64,000 nucleotides of DNA from Xanthomonas sp. 3793 (GTDB lineage: Bacteria; Pseudomonadota; Gammaproteobacteria; Xanthomonadales; Xanthomonadaceae): NCBI RefSeq assembly GCF_024806835.1, contig NZ_JANTYU010000002.1, forward strand, positions 186,001 through 250,000, read 5' to 3'. The position numbers and the translations under genes were made by a program. Positions 19,595 to 32,367 of this stretch are shown here, one piece after another; position 1 is the stretch's first letter; each line of letters starts with the position of its first letter. Under the pieces are notes generated by a model. It did not search any database. It was not told the origin of the DNA and was given only the letters and a program-made list of their open reading frames with translations.

Positions 19595-19623
19595 CAACCC
19601 CTCTCCCGGCGGGAGAGGGGTTG
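19595..19623. repeat. CCCTCTCCC/GGGAGAGGG hairpin repeat
   Basis: A perfect 13-bp stem (caacccctctccc and complement) with the 3-nt loop ggc. Together with ccctcatccggcgctgcgcgacg at 19691 it belongs to the common gammaproteobacterial intergenic repeat also seen at 52967, 53075 and 54917. It may act as a terminator after cbpA. The remaining 19624-19945 holds no gene. Confidence 0.7.
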
Positions 19624-19945
19624 GGGGGAGGGGACGTGGGCCGGTCGTACAGCCGTTGACGTCTCTCTGCGCCATCGCAGTGCGTCCGCACCCTCATCCG
19701 GCGCTGCGCGACGCCGTCTCCCCATGAGAAGGCAGTCGGAATCGCCGTCCGGTGAGTCCTGCGTTGAATCCGGTGTGTGCCGTCCGACGTACTAGTTGCG
19801 GCGACTCGAAGAGACAGCGCGTCAGTCCATCGTGGATCGCGACACTCATCGGCCAGCAATCGCAAATCGCCAAGCAGTTGGCCAGGCCCAGCTACCGCAA
19901 GCGCAGCCTTGGCACTACACTCGCCGCGCACACTAGGGGAAACAC

Positions 19946-20332
19946 ATGGCACGCATCTTGATCGTTGACGACTCGCCGTCGCAGCTGCTGGGGATTCAGC
20001 GCATCGTCGAGAAGTTGGGACACGAAACCATCACTGCCACCGATGGCGCCGCCGGCGTGGAAGCGGCCAAGGAGTCGCTGCCGGATCTGGTGTTGATGGA
20101 CGTGGTCATGCCCAACCTCAACGGCTTCCAGGCCACGCGCACGCTCAAGCGCGAGCCCACCACCCAGCACATCCCGGTGATCCTGGTGACCACCAAGGAT
20201 CAGGACACCGACCGCATGTGGGGCATGCGCCAGGGTGCGCGCGCCTACATCACCAAGCCGTTTTCCGAAGACGAACTGCTGGAAGTGATGGAACGGGTGT
20301 TCAACCAGAAGGACGAACCACCGAAGGCGTGA
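19946..20332 (+). CDS. PilH-like single-domain response regulator
   Basis: A 128-residue CheY-type receiver with no output domain. The acidic pocket is D8, D9, the phospho-acceptor D52 in LVLMDVVMPN, the switch residues are T82-T83 in ILVTTKDQ, and K104 lies in YITKPF. It is closest in pattern to PilH/PilG of the Chp twitching-motility pathway (MARILIVDDSPSQLLGI). Here it stands alone, without PilI/PilJ/ChpA genes next to it, so a different kinase may act on it. A good ribosome-binding site (agggga) precedes the ATG. Confidence 0.8.
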   Translation: MARILIVDDSPSQLLGIQRIVEKLGHETITATDGAAGVEAAKESLPDLVLMDVVMPNLNGFQATRTLKREPTTQHIPVILVTTKDQDTDRMWGMRQGARAYITKPFSEDELLEVMERVFNQKDEPPKA

Positions 20333-20807
20333 TCGCTGCCATTCCGCAGCGACCGAGCTGAAACTCTCCGACGGGCAGGCGATGGCGTCCGGCGTCATCG
20401 CCGCACCGAGTGGCAAGCGTCTGGATGCCAACGGCTACCGCCAACTGCCCACTGTGGGCTTGTCCGCGCCTGCCATGGGATGCGTTCGGTGCGGCGTGGT
20501 GCGTCCGCCACGGGGGGTGTGTTCGAGCAAACCTCCCGCCAGCGGGGCGGCCGGCTCCGCGCCTTCGCTGTTGGCGCCGTCCTCGCGCGTCGAGGGCTCC
20601 TGCCGAGCCATCACCTGCCGGCGCTACTTCGTCCCCAACCCGGCAGCACCGGCCGACCCCTCGATTCATCCCGTCGGCTAAACCGTCGATGCACCAGGTG
20701 GGGCCTTTCAAAACGGCCGGTCTGCCCCATCTAGTAGAATCGGCGAATCAAACAACACGGCGGCACTGCGGGACTGGCCCGCACAGCCCCTCGATCATGG
20801 AGCGTGC
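20333..20807. other. Intergenic region before hflK
   Basis: About 475 bp without a supported gene. A TAGAAT -10-like hexamer at 20735-20740 and a small hairpin (tgcggg-actgg-cccgca, from 20767) lie shortly before hflK. They are plausible promoter and leader parts, but no clear -35 was identified. Confidence 0.4.
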
Positions 20808-21950
20808 ATGGCCTGGAACACACCCGGCAACAAGGGCGGAGACGGCCCGGATCCCAACCGTCGCAGGTCCTGGGGCCCGCGCGGTGGTGGCGGCAACGGT
20901 GGTGGCTGGGGCAATCTGCCCGCGCCGTTGAAGGAGCTGTTCGACGGCGGCGTCGGGCGCTGGATCCTGGTCGCGGTGGTGCTGATGGTGCTGTTCTCCA
21001 GCTTCCAGCTCATCGGCGAGCAGCAGCGTGGTGTGGTGCTGCGCTTCGGCCAGTTCTCGCGCATCCTGCAGCCAGGCCCCAGCTTCAAGTTGCCCTGGCC
21101 GATCGAATCGGTGCGCAAGGTCAACGCGACCGAGATCAAGACCTTCAGCAATCAGGTGCCGGTGCTGACGCGCGACGAGAACATCGTCAATGTCTCGCTC
21201 AACGTGCAATACCAGATCAGCGACCCGCGCAAGTACCTGTTCGGTTCGCGTAATGCCGATCTGGTGCTGGAGCAGGCCGCGCAAAGTGCGGTGCGCGAGC
21301 AGGTGGGGCGGTCGGACCTCAATACCGTGCTCAACAACCGCGGCCCGCTGGCGATCGCATCCAAGGATCGCCTGCAGCTGGCGCTGGATGCCTACAACAC
21401 CGGCCTGGCCGTGACCGGCGTGACCCTGCCCGATGCGCGTCCGCCGGAAGAGGTGAAGCCGGCCTTCGACGAGGTCAACGGTGCCCAGCAGGTGCGCGAG
21501 CGCCTGATCAACGAAGCCCAGGCCTATGCCGCCAAGGTGGTGCCCGAGGCACGCGGCCAGGGCGCACGCACCCGCACCGGCGCCGAAGGCTACAAGCAGG
21601 CGGTGATCTCCAAGGCCGAAGGCGACGCCGACCGCTTCACCCTGCTGCAGGAGCAGTACGCCGGTGCCCCCGAGGTCACGCGCAAGCGCCTGTGGCTGGA
21701 AACCGTGCAGAAGGTGCTGTCGGAGAACCGCAAGGTGATCGGCAGCGACGGCCGGCAGGTCATCTATGTGCCGCTGCCGGCCGATGCCGGCAGGGCTGCC
21801 AACGCCGGCGGCAACGCGAGCACGGGCGGGATGCCGTCGATGGTGCCGCAGGACGTGCTGTTGAATCCGCCGCAAAGCGCCACCAGCGAGGCCATCCGCA
21901 ACCCGGAACGCGGCCCGCGTCCGACCGGCCGTGAGGGAACCGAACAATGA
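20808..21950 (+). CDS. hflK: FtsH protease regulator HflK
   Basis: A 380-residue inner-membrane protein. A Gly/Asn/Arg-rich cytosolic N-terminus (NRRRSWGPRGGGGNGGGWG) precedes one membrane helix (WILVAVVLMVLFSSFQLI) and an SPFH/band-7 domain (EQQRGVVLRFGQFSRILQPG to VPEARGQGARTRTGAEGYKQ). A long helix and a flexible tail follow. With HflC it forms a large vault-like complex around the FtsH protease in the periplasm/inner membrane and restrains degradation of membrane proteins. Its stop overlaps the hflC start (ATGA), showing coupling. Confidence 0.95.
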   Translation: MAWNTPGNKGGDGPDPNRRRSWGPRGGGGNGGGWGNLPAPLKELFDGGVGRWILVAVVLMVLFSSFQLIGEQQRGVVLRFGQFSRILQPGPSFKLPWPIESVRKVNATEIKTFSNQVPVLTRDENIVNVSLNVQYQISDPRKYLFGSRNADLVLEQAAQSAVREQVGRSDLNTVLNNRGPLAIASKDRLQLALDAYNTGLAVTGVTLPDARPPEEVKPAFDEVNGAQQVRERLINEAQAYAAKVVPEARGQGARTRTGAEGYKQAVISKAEGDADRFTLLQEQYAGAPEVTRKRLWLETVQKVLSENRKVIGSDGRQVIYVPLPADAGRAANAGGNASTGGMPSMVPQDVLLNPPQSATSEAIRNPERGPRPTGREGTEQ

Positions 21951-22810
21951 AGAATTCGCTAGTCATCGGCCTGATCGTTGCCGTGTTGCTGACCCTGATG
22001 GGCTCGGTGTTCGTGGTGCGCGAAGACCAGACCGCCATGGTGCTCAACCTGGGCCGCGTGGTGCGTGCCGATCTCAAGCCCGGCCTGCACTTCAAGATTC
22101 CGGTGGTGGAATCGGTGCGCGTGTTCGACCGCCGCTTCCAGGTGCTCGATACCGCCCCGGCGCGTTACTTCACCGCCGAGCAGAAAGACGTGAGCGTGGA
22201 CTTCTTCGCCATCGGCTACATCTCCGATGTTCGTGCGTTCTATCGCGCCACCGGCGGCGAGGAGTCGGTGGCAAATTCGCGCCTGGCACCGATCATCACC
22301 GACTCGCTGCGCAACCAGATCAACTCGCGCACCCTGCAGCAGCTGGTCTCCGGCGACCGCAGCGAATTGATCGCCAGCCAGCTCAAGGGCATCAACGGCG
22401 CCATCAAGGGCCTGGGGATGCAGATCACCGACCTGCGCATCAAGCAGATCGACCTGCCGACCGACAGCCAGGTGATCACCGACGTTTACGAGCGCATGCG
22501 CGCCCAGCGCAAACAGGAAGCAAGCAAGCTGCGCGCCGAAGGCGAAGAGCAGGCGCTGACCATCCGTGCGCAAGCCGACCGCGAAAGCACGGTGATCAAG
22601 GCCGACGCCGAACGCGATGCGCAGAAGTTGCGTGGCGAAGGCGATGCGCAAGCCGCGCAGATTTACGGGCAGGCCGGCTCCAAGGATCCCTCGTTCTACG
22701 CTTTCTACCGCAGCCTGGAGGCTTACCGCGAGTCGATGACCGACGGTAATGGCGTGGTGGTCCTGGACAAGAACGACCCGTTCCTGCAGTACCTCAAGAG
22801 CGATCGCTGA
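21947..22810 (+). CDS. hflC: FtsH protease regulator HflC
   Basis: A 287-residue SPFH-domain partner of HflK. The N-terminal membrane helix is LVIGLIVAVLLTLMGSVFVV, directly followed by REDQTAMVLNLGRVVRADLKPGLHFKIP. A helical segment rich in Glu/Ala (RAEGEEQALTIRAQADRESTV) precedes the terminal KDPSFYAFYRSLEAYRESM, strongly conserved in HflC. It overlaps hflK by 4 bp and is followed by a strong terminator, so the pair is a closed transcription unit here. Confidence 0.95.
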   Translation: MKNSLVIGLIVAVLLTLMGSVFVVREDQTAMVLNLGRVVRADLKPGLHFKIPVVESVRVFDRRFQVLDTAPARYFTAEQKDVSVDFFAIGYISDVRAFYRATGGEESVANSRLAPIITDSLRNQINSRTLQQLVSGDRSELIASQLKGINGAIKGLGMQITDLRIKQIDLPTDSQVITDVYERMRAQRKQEASKLRAEGEEQALTIRAQADRESTVIKADAERDAQKLRGEGDAQAAQIYGQAGSKDPSFYAFYRSLEAYRESMTDGNGVVVLDKNDPFLQYLKSDR

Positions 22811-22830
22811 TCGCTCTGCTTGAACCAAAG

Positions 22831-22856
22831 ACGCCCGCCCAACGCGGGCGTTTTTG
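22831..22856 (+). terminator. Intrinsic terminator of hflKC
   Basis: ACGCCCGC-ccaac-GCGGGCGT followed by TTTT; an 8-bp GC-rich stem with a T-run, 20 bp after the hflC stop. Confidence 0.9.
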
Positions 22857-22899
22857 TATGGCGCTCTCCTGCCGACCGAGCAGATACGCGCCCCCAGCC

Positions 22900-23620
22900 G
22901 TAGGAGCGCACCCGGGCGCGACCGCTTTACCGGTAATGCCCATCGCGCCCAGGTGCGCTCCTACGAGGTGCGGCGTGTCGGGGTGTTGATCCGGTTGCTT
23001 CGTGGATCGAATGATCGTGCTTCGGACGGTCTGCAGATCTGGCGAGGCTCGCCACCTTGCCACGTAGGAGCGCACCCGGGCGCGACCGCCTTGCCGGGAA
23101 TGCCCATCGCGCCCAGGTGCGCTCCTACGAGGTGCGGCGTGTCGGGGTGTTGATGCGGTTGCTTCGTGGATCGAATGATCATGCTTCGGACGGTCTGCAG
23201 ATCTGGCGAGGCTCGCCACATCGCCTGGTAGGAGCACACCCGGGCGCGACCGCCTTGCCGGCAATGCTCGTCGTGCCCAGGTGCGCTCCTACGAGGTGCG
23301 GCGTGTCGGGGTGTTGATGCGGTTGCTTCGTGGATCGAATGATCGTGCTTCGGACGGTCCGCAGATCTGGCGAGGCTCGCCACATCGCCTGGTAGGAGCG
23401 CACCCGGGCGCGACCGCTTTACCGGTAATGCCCATCGCGCCCAGGTGCGCTCCTACGAGGCGCGGCGTGTCGGGGTGTTGATGCGGTTGCTTGGTGGATC
23501 GAATGATCGTGCTTCGGACGGTCTGCAGATCTGGCGAGGCTCGCCACATCGCCTGGTAGGAGCGCACCCGGGCGCGACCGCCTTACCGGCAATGCCCATC
23601 GTGCCCGGGTGCGCCCCTAC
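22900..23620. repeat. Five tandem 164-bp REP-containing units
   Basis: Units begin (gtaggagc[ga]cac) at 22900, 23064, 23228, 23392 and 23556, an exact period of 164 bp. Each unit is a REP hairpin of the gcgcacccgggcgcgaccgc class followed by a conserved spacer running from gaggtgcggcgtgtcggggtg through cggacggtctgcagatctgg to cgaggctcgccac. The last unit stops after its REP. Variation between units is a few point changes. The spacer is conserved, unlike CRISPR spacers. A degenerate half-REP follows near 23750. Confidence 0.95.
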
Positions 23621-23893
23621 GCGTGGCGCGCGTCTGCCGACGGATCGGGGGCATGGCATGGCCTTTCGTGGAATGCCACGTTGATGGGCATGTCCGGAAT
23701 CGGCAAATGCTTGGCGCCGCTCTCGCATCGTGTTGGTCAGACTCGTTCCGCTAGGTGCGCACCTGGGCGCGACGTGTCTTACCGGCCGCCCCCACGGATT
23801 GCCGTTGACAGTCAGTCGCCACATGGATCCCCCTAGCATAGAGCGCGGCAATCTCCGATATCCCGCATTGTCCAGGGCCGTGAGCATCGCGCC

Positions 23894-24358
23894 ATGGACA
23901 ACATCGACTCTCCAGGGCATCGCGCGCTGCGCCGCGGCAGGCAGTCTTCGCCCAACAGCGTTTACCTGCTGACCACCACGACATGGCAGCGTCGCGCCGT
24001 GTTCGCAGATTTTCTGCTTGCAGCACCCGCCTGCCGGGCATTCACCTCAGCAACGCCTTGCGATGCCAGGCTGCTGGCCTGGGTGTTGATGCCGGATCAC
24101 GCACATTGGCTGTTGCAGCTGGGGAGCGTCACCTCGTTGGCCGACGCCGTTTCCCGCATGAAAGCGTGCGCAGCGCGTTCGGTGAACGATCAGCGGCAGC
24201 ATCACGCACCGGTCTGGAGCCGCAGCTACCACGACCACGCGTTGCGCAAAGACGATGACTTGCACGCAGCCGCGCGTTACCTCATCGCCAATCCGCTGCG
24301 GGCCGGGCTGGTCACCCATATCGGTGATTATCCGTTCTGGGACGCAATCTGGGTTTGA
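23894..24358 (+). CDS. REP-associated tyrosine transposase (RAYT), second copy
   Basis: A 154-residue Y1-type RAYT. It shares GHRALRRGR, YLLTTTTWQRRAVF, the HxH motif MPDHAHWL, SRMKACAARSVN, the likely nucleophile tyrosine in SYHDHALRKDDDL and RYLIANPLRAGLVTHIGDYPFWDAIW with the RAYT at 412. It lies inside a block of REPs of a different class (gcgcacctgggcgcgac) with five 164-bp units before and two after. This supports one RAYT per REP class. The block interrupts the usual hflC-DUF2065-purA order. It is intact and could be active. Confidence 0.87.
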   Translation: MDNIDSPGHRALRRGRQSSPNSVYLLTTTTWQRRAVFADFLLAAPACRAFTSATPCDARLLAWVLMPDHAHWLLQLGSVTSLADAVSRMKACAARSVNDQRQHHAPVWSRSYHDHALRKDDDLHAAARYLIANPLRAGLVTHIGDYPFWDAIWV

Positions 24359-24398
24359 GCAAAACCATTGCGTGCCCACTGGTTGCCTTACTCCGCAC

Positions 24399-24627
24399 GT
24401 AGGAGCGCACCTGGGCGCGACGGCTTTACCGGTAAAGCCCGTCGCGCCCAGGTGCGCTCCTACGAGGTGCTGCGTGTCGGGGTGTTGATGCGGTTGCTTC
24501 GTGGATCGAATGATCGTGCTTCGGACGGTCTGCAGATCTGGCGAGGCTCGCCACCTTGCCACGTAGGAGCGCACCCGGGCGCGACCGCTTTACCGGTAAT
24601 GCCTGTCGCGCCCGGGTGCGCTCCTAC
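24399..24627. repeat. Two further 164-bp REP units after RAYT
   Basis: Units begin at 24399 and 24563, again exactly 164 bp apart, with the same spacer as the array at 22900. The second ends after its REP hairpin (cgcccgggtgcgctcctac). The two arrays bracket the RAYT gene in the same orientation. Confidence 0.95.
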
Positions 24628-24692
24628 GCGGTAGGGCGGTCGGGTGGCCGAACCGGCACACTGTAGTCCCCCATGTTGTCCTGGTGCTGTTG

Positions 24693-24878
24693 ATGCACGA
24701 GTTTCTGTCAGCGTTGTGCCTGATCGCCGTTATCGAAGGTTTGCTGCTGTTCGCCGCGCCCACCGCCTGGAAACGGATGGTGGAGCAGTTGTTCAGCCTG
24801 CCCACTGTGCAATTACGTGCCATCGGCGGCGTCACGCTGCTGCTGGGCGTGATCGCGTTGTGGGTTGTGCGTCACTGA
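24693..24878 (+). CDS. DUF2065 membrane protein (YjeT-like)
   Basis: A 61-residue protein with two membrane helices (FLSALCLIAVIEGLLLFAAP and LRAIGGVTLLLGVIALWVV) around the conserved TAWKRMVEQLFSLP loop, the DUF2065 pattern of E. coli YjeT. In many proteobacteria it stands between hflC and purA, as here, and is thought to be linked to the HflKC/FtsH membrane-quality module, though its job is unknown. ATG 24693 is chosen; a GTG three codons upstream is also open. The RAYT/REP block separates it from hflC, so it needs its own promoter, not recognised. Confidence 0.82.
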   Translation: MHEFLSALCLIAVIEGLLLFAAPTAWKRMVEQLFSLPTVQLRAIGGVTLLLGVIALWVVRH

Positions 24879-24909
24879 GCGAGTGGTCCAGTCCGACAGC
24901 AACGGCAGC

Positions 24910-24973
24910 GTAGGAGCGCACCTGGGCGCGACGGTTTCACCGGTAATGCCTGTCGCGCCCAGGTGCGCTCCTG
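24910..24973. repeat. REP hairpin after DUF2065 gene
   Basis: One REP pair of the gcgcacctgggcgcgac class (gtaggagcgcacctgggcgc to cgcccaggtgcgctcctgc) without the 164-bp spacer. It is the outermost REP of this block on the purA side. Confidence 0.85.
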
Positions 24974-25108
24974 CGACCCACGATGGGCGGTTGGGCTTGT
25001 CGCTGTGGTGATCCGTCCGGGCTAGGGACCGGCAGCGCCCGGAGCACCCGGCAACGGCCGCCCGCTGCAATCTGACCAGTCCCCGTTCTGCCGCCCCGGC
25101 AGGGGTAG

Positions 25109-26608
<1,500 letters not shown>

Positions 26609-26635
26609 TCGGCTGAGGCTGCACACCTCATTGCG

Positions 26636-26662
26636 CAACGGCCCGGCTTGTCCGGGCCGTTG
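26636..26662 (+). terminator. Hairpin terminator after purA
   Basis: A perfect 11-bp stem CAACGGCCCGG-cttgt-CCGGGCCGTTG followed by gcgttt. The T-run is weak, but the stem is strong and lies 27 bp after the stop. Confidence 0.75.
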
Positions 26663-26782
26663 GCGTTTGAGGATTACTGAGATTTGGCATGACTTTTGGC
26701 GGTGCCTGCGTGCACTGTTCCAGCGGATCATCCGCGGCCTGACGCCACCGCGTGCCCACTTCGCCCACATCGAGAATTTTCC

Positions 26783-29446
<2,664 letters not shown>

Positions 29447-29474
29447 GCGTTGCGGTCATCGCAGCACAGGAAAC

Positions 29475-29497
29475 AGCCCGGCCTTGCCGGGCTTTTT
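29475..29497 (+). terminator. Intrinsic terminator after the aminopeptidase gene
   Basis: AGCCCGGC-ctt-GCCGGGCT followed by TTTTC, 29 bp after the stop; a textbook short hairpin with a T-run. Confidence 0.88.
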
Positions 29498-29499
29498 CT

Positions 29500-29719
29500 T
29501 TGCCGCGCTGCCGGCCACCGGGAGGTTGCGGGAGGCAATCGATGTGCTGGAAACCAATCCGCTGATCGGCCGGCCGGCTGGCGGGGACAAGCGCGAACTG
29601 GTGATCGGTCGCGGCGCGCACGGCTATCTGGCGCTGTACTGCCATGTCGCGCAGATATTGACACGGTGTTTGTGCTGGCCGTTCGCTTGCAACGTGAGGC
29701 GGGCTTTGCCGGGCCGTGA
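29500..29719 (+). pseudogene. Decayed ParE-type toxin gene
   Basis: One frame reads ATGRLREAIDVLETNPLIGRP, then RELVIGRGAHGYLALYCHV, and the next frame continues DTVFVLAVRLQREAGFAG. Together these are the middle and C-terminal parts of a RelE/ParE-family toxin (conserved GRP..G.RELVI..G..GYLALY and AVRLQREAGF). The 5' end is missing, the reading frame shifts near 29655, and no antitoxin gene is adjacent. The toxin is therefore not expected to work. The 170 bp after it contain nothing I recognise. Confidence 0.7.
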
Positions 29720-29896
29720 CGTCCGCAGTTCTCTGATTGCTGTAGCCCGGCGTCCCTGTTATTCGATGCGCTGCCACTTGACCCGCGCAAGCCGGTGCCG
29801 GAGATCGTTGCGCGCCACGCCGACGTTGCCAACCGGTATCGCCTGCACGCCATTGCCCAGAAGCCGCCGCAATGCCTCGCTACCCGCCTAGCGCCG

Positions 29897-31222
29897 TTAT
29901 CCCATGCGCATCGACGCACTCTCACGCTGACGGGTATCCATCTCCTGCTGTTGGCTCTGTGCCAACGCCTGCTGGCGGTCGGTAGTGGCGACTTCCAGCT
30001 GTTGCAGCGATTTTTCCACCGGCGTCTGCACAGCCACGTCGGTCGGCATGTGGGCGCGCAGGTGCGCCGGGTTGTTCAACTCACCCTGCACCACAAACAC
30101 GTTGCGCCCGGCCGGGCTGTCGGCGGTCTGTTCGCTCAGTACCACGTGGTCGGCCCGGTCCAGATTGTTCTGGCGGGCGAGGGTCATCACACTGGCGATG
30201 AGGCGCTCGCTGTTCTCGTCCGGTGTGCGCCCGGCTTGCGCATCGATCGCGTTCACGCCTGCGCGCACCTGCTGCAGCAATGCGTAGTCCCGGTGCTCAG
30301 GGCCGATATCTGCGAGTTTGGTGGGCGGCTGCATCCGATCGGGCAGCCCGTCGACCGATGCCGTGAACGGGCTGCGGGTGATGGAGCGGTGCGGATCGTC
30401 TTCGTGGAACTGCGTGGTTTTCTGCTGCCGCTCCAGGCGCACGGCGCGGGCATCATCGAGTTCGGCGATACGGCCGGCATTGGTCTCTTCGCGCATGGAC
30501 AGATGCCCGCCGCCTGCGCTGACGTTCACCCACTTCTGTTCTTTCTCGAAGTACATCGCGTAGAAGCTGTTGCTGCCGATGACGTTTGGGTCGACGGCGG
30601 AGCGGCCCTCCAGCATCTGGATCGCCTCGGTGGTGCCCAGCTTGGCCAGGTACTGGCTGCCGGCCGCCAGTCCCATCTGCGCAAAGGTCTCATAGCCGGT
30701 ATTGCTGATGCGAGTGGCGCCGACGTACTCGTTGTCGAGCATGTTGACCCAGATCTGTTCCAGCTTCTGGGGGCCGCTTTTTTCCAGGGCCGCTTGCAGG
30801 AGCACGCGTGGGGTCCAGCAGTTGGGGTCGAGACGATGCTGCTCAAACGCGCGGTCGTGCGCGAGCATGACGGAGGCGCCTGGTAGGTTCAGTGCCAGAT
30901 CCGGACGGTCTCGACGGAGCCATGCTTGCCGAAGTTCCAAATCCCTCTCCAGCAACGTCTGTCCGAAGCTCTCCCACTGACGTTCGCTCAGTTGAGCATT
31001 AGCAAAGCGCGAGCCGCTGTCGTGCTGCGTGTTCGCATAATCCTGCGCGTAACTGTTCGCAACGCGCCCCGGCAGACTGTCATTACGCACGACACCAAGC
31101 GCGAGCGTCCCGTAGCCGTCCGCACCGGGCAGTTGCGAGAGGTAATTCCAGTACAGCTCACGATTGCCTGCTTTTGCGTAGCTGCCCAGGATCGTCAAGT
31201 CCTGCTGAGTTAATCCACTCAT
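29897..31222 (-). CDS. XVIPCD-domain T4SS antibacterial effector (X-Tfe)
   Basis: A 441-residue putative toxin for delivery into rival bacteria by the Xanthomonadales VirB/VirD4-type IV secretion system. The C-terminal XVIPCD secretion signal spans about 300-415: PEHRDYALLQQVRAGVNAID, SERLIASVMTLARQNNL, RADHVVLSE, NVFVVQGELNNPAHLRAHM and PVEKSLQQLE. A Gln-rich tail follows. The N-terminal half (about 1-260, e.g. LPGADGYGTLALGVVRND, NTGYETFAQMGL, GSNSFYAMYF) has no activity I can name. It starts with a good ribosome-binding site (aaggagt), 27 bp after an upstream lipoprotein gene that is probably its immunity protein. The VirB apparatus is not in this window. Confidence 0.85.
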   Translation of the reverse strand: MSGLTQQDLTILGSYAKAGNRELYWNYLSQLPGADGYGTLALGVVRNDSLPGRVANSYAQDYANTQHDSGSRFANAQLSERQWESFGQTLLERDLELRQAWLRRDRPDLALNLPGASVMLAHDRAFEQHRLDPNCWTPRVLLQAALEKSGPQKLEQIWVNMLDNEYVGATRISNTGYETFAQMGLAAGSQYLAKLGTTEAIQMLEGRSAVDPNVIGSNSFYAMYFEKEQKWVNVSAGGGHLSMREETNAGRIAELDDARAVRLERQQKTTQFHEDDPHRSITRSPFTASVDGLPDRMQPPTKLADIGPEHRDYALLQQVRAGVNAIDAQAGRTPDENSERLIASVMTLARQNNLDRADHVVLSEQTADSPAGRNVFVVQGELNNPAHLRAHMPTDVAVQTPVEKSLQQLEVATTDRQQALAQSQQQEMDTRQRESASMRMG

Positions 31223-31249
31223 GATGTACTCCTTGCAAAAAAGTGTGGA

Positions 31250-32113
31250 TCACCCAACTTTGGTGCGTGCCAAAACGTCCCGAATCGCGTTTTCCATACG
31301 TTTCCAGTCCCTTAGAAACGCGCGATGGTAGTTGAGCGTGATGGATAGTTTGTTCTCGACATCCACAAGGTAGTGCGTACATCCGGCGACAACTGGTTCT
31401 TCGTCGTCGATGACTTGGTCGCCCTCAAGCCGGATGCCGTCCTTACGAAACTTGACGCTATCGCACTTGATGAAAGTGGTGAGATTGCCGCCGGAATCGC
31501 GCGCGACATACCAATCGTCCTCAAACGCGGGGTTGCGTGTCGGAGGTTTGCTGTAGCGAGCTTCGTACGCTCTAACGTACACCGCCATCTTGTCTTCATC
31601 GATGGCATAGGGCGTCAATCCGAGTGTTTCAGGCTGTGCGATACGCAGATCGAGTCTGTCGACGGGATCACCTCGTTCGACCGAATCAGGCTCGGTAATT
31701 GCTTCGTTGGATGAGTAGCGTGCCAGCAATGCCTCGATGGGGACGCGGTCGACATAGTCAACCGAGGCATGGATTTCCTTGCGGAAATCATTCGTACGCG
31801 GGTTGGCCCGTGCCCCAGGCGGGGTGGGGGTCATATCTGGCCACTCGATGACCAGCGTGACGCCTTCGCCCGGCCACGGTGCGATCTGGCTGTCCAGGTA
31901 GTTGGCGGGGATGCGGAAGGTGTTCGGCCCCAGCTTTACATCGACGGGGGCATCCGAATATGTGTGCCCGTTGATGGTGCGGCCTGTGGTGACGTTGTCT
32001 GGCATGGGGGAGGTCCTTTTCTGTTCGGGTGATGGCGTCCGTGCACAGGCACTGCCGGTCACAGCGACGGCGAGTGCAAGGGCCAGGCACCGGCCGGATG
32101 ACATCATGTGCAT
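31250..32113 (-). CDS. Putative immunity lipoprotein (X-Tfi) for the adjacent effector
   Basis: A 287-residue lipoprotein. The signal peptide CLALALAVAVTGSAC ends in a lipobox with acylated Cys at 23, so the protein sits in the periplasm. Features include WPGEGVTLVIEWPDMTPTPPG, CDSVKFRKDGIRLEGDQVIDDEE and CTHYLVDVENKLSITLNYHRAFL. It precedes the XVIPCD effector by 27 bp in the same operon, the usual order for self-protection against a periplasm-acting toxin. It is a different family from the three lipoproteins at 34231, 35321 and 47827. The immunity role is inferred from operon position and localisation. ATG 32113 or the internal ATG four codons on could be the start. Confidence 0.72.
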   Translation of the reverse strand: MHMMSSGRCLALALAVAVTGSACARTPSPEQKRTSPMPDNVTTGRTINGHTYSDAPVDVKLGPNTFRIPANYLDSQIAPWPGEGVTLVIEWPDMTPTPPGARANPRTNDFRKEIHASVDYVDRVPIEALLARYSSNEAITEPDSVERGDPVDRLDLRIAQPETLGLTPYAIDEDKMAVYVRAYEARYSKPPTRNPAFEDDWYVARDSGGNLTTFIKCDSVKFRKDGIRLEGDQVIDDEEPVVAGCTHYLVDVENKLSITLNYHRAFLRDWKRMENAIRDVLARTKVG

Positions 32114-32367
32114 TGGTCAATCCATTGCAGGGTTCGCCGCAACTATAGGCAACCTGGGTTCAGCGCGACAGCAAGGGCCAAGCCTGCAATTGTCCTTGCC
32201 ATGCGCCGCATGGCATGGGAATGCGATCACGCGCTGCCGGCAGGATTACAGGCGGACCAGGAGGCTGGCCATGCAACGGCAGCTCGCCATGTGTGTTGAC
32301 GGAGGGCGTTTGCCGCCATCGGTCGCACGTGTCGAGCTGCAGTGCCATCAACGCAGACGTCGCCGCG
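32114..32367. other. Intergenic region, nothing recognised
   Basis: About 254 bp between the lipoprotein promoter side and the 3' end of the SDR gene. No open frame with a familiar motif, no hairpin with a T-run and no repeat seen. Confidence 0.4.

Noticed and set aside
22900..24627. Regular array considered as a CRISPR
   Set aside because: The period is 164 bp, the spacer is conserved between units, the repeats are REP hairpins, and no cas gene is present.
29720..29896. Short frame reading PEIVARHADVANRYRLHAIAQ considered as a gene
   Set aside because: No start signal, no known family and less than 60 codons; treated as debris next to the ParE remnant.
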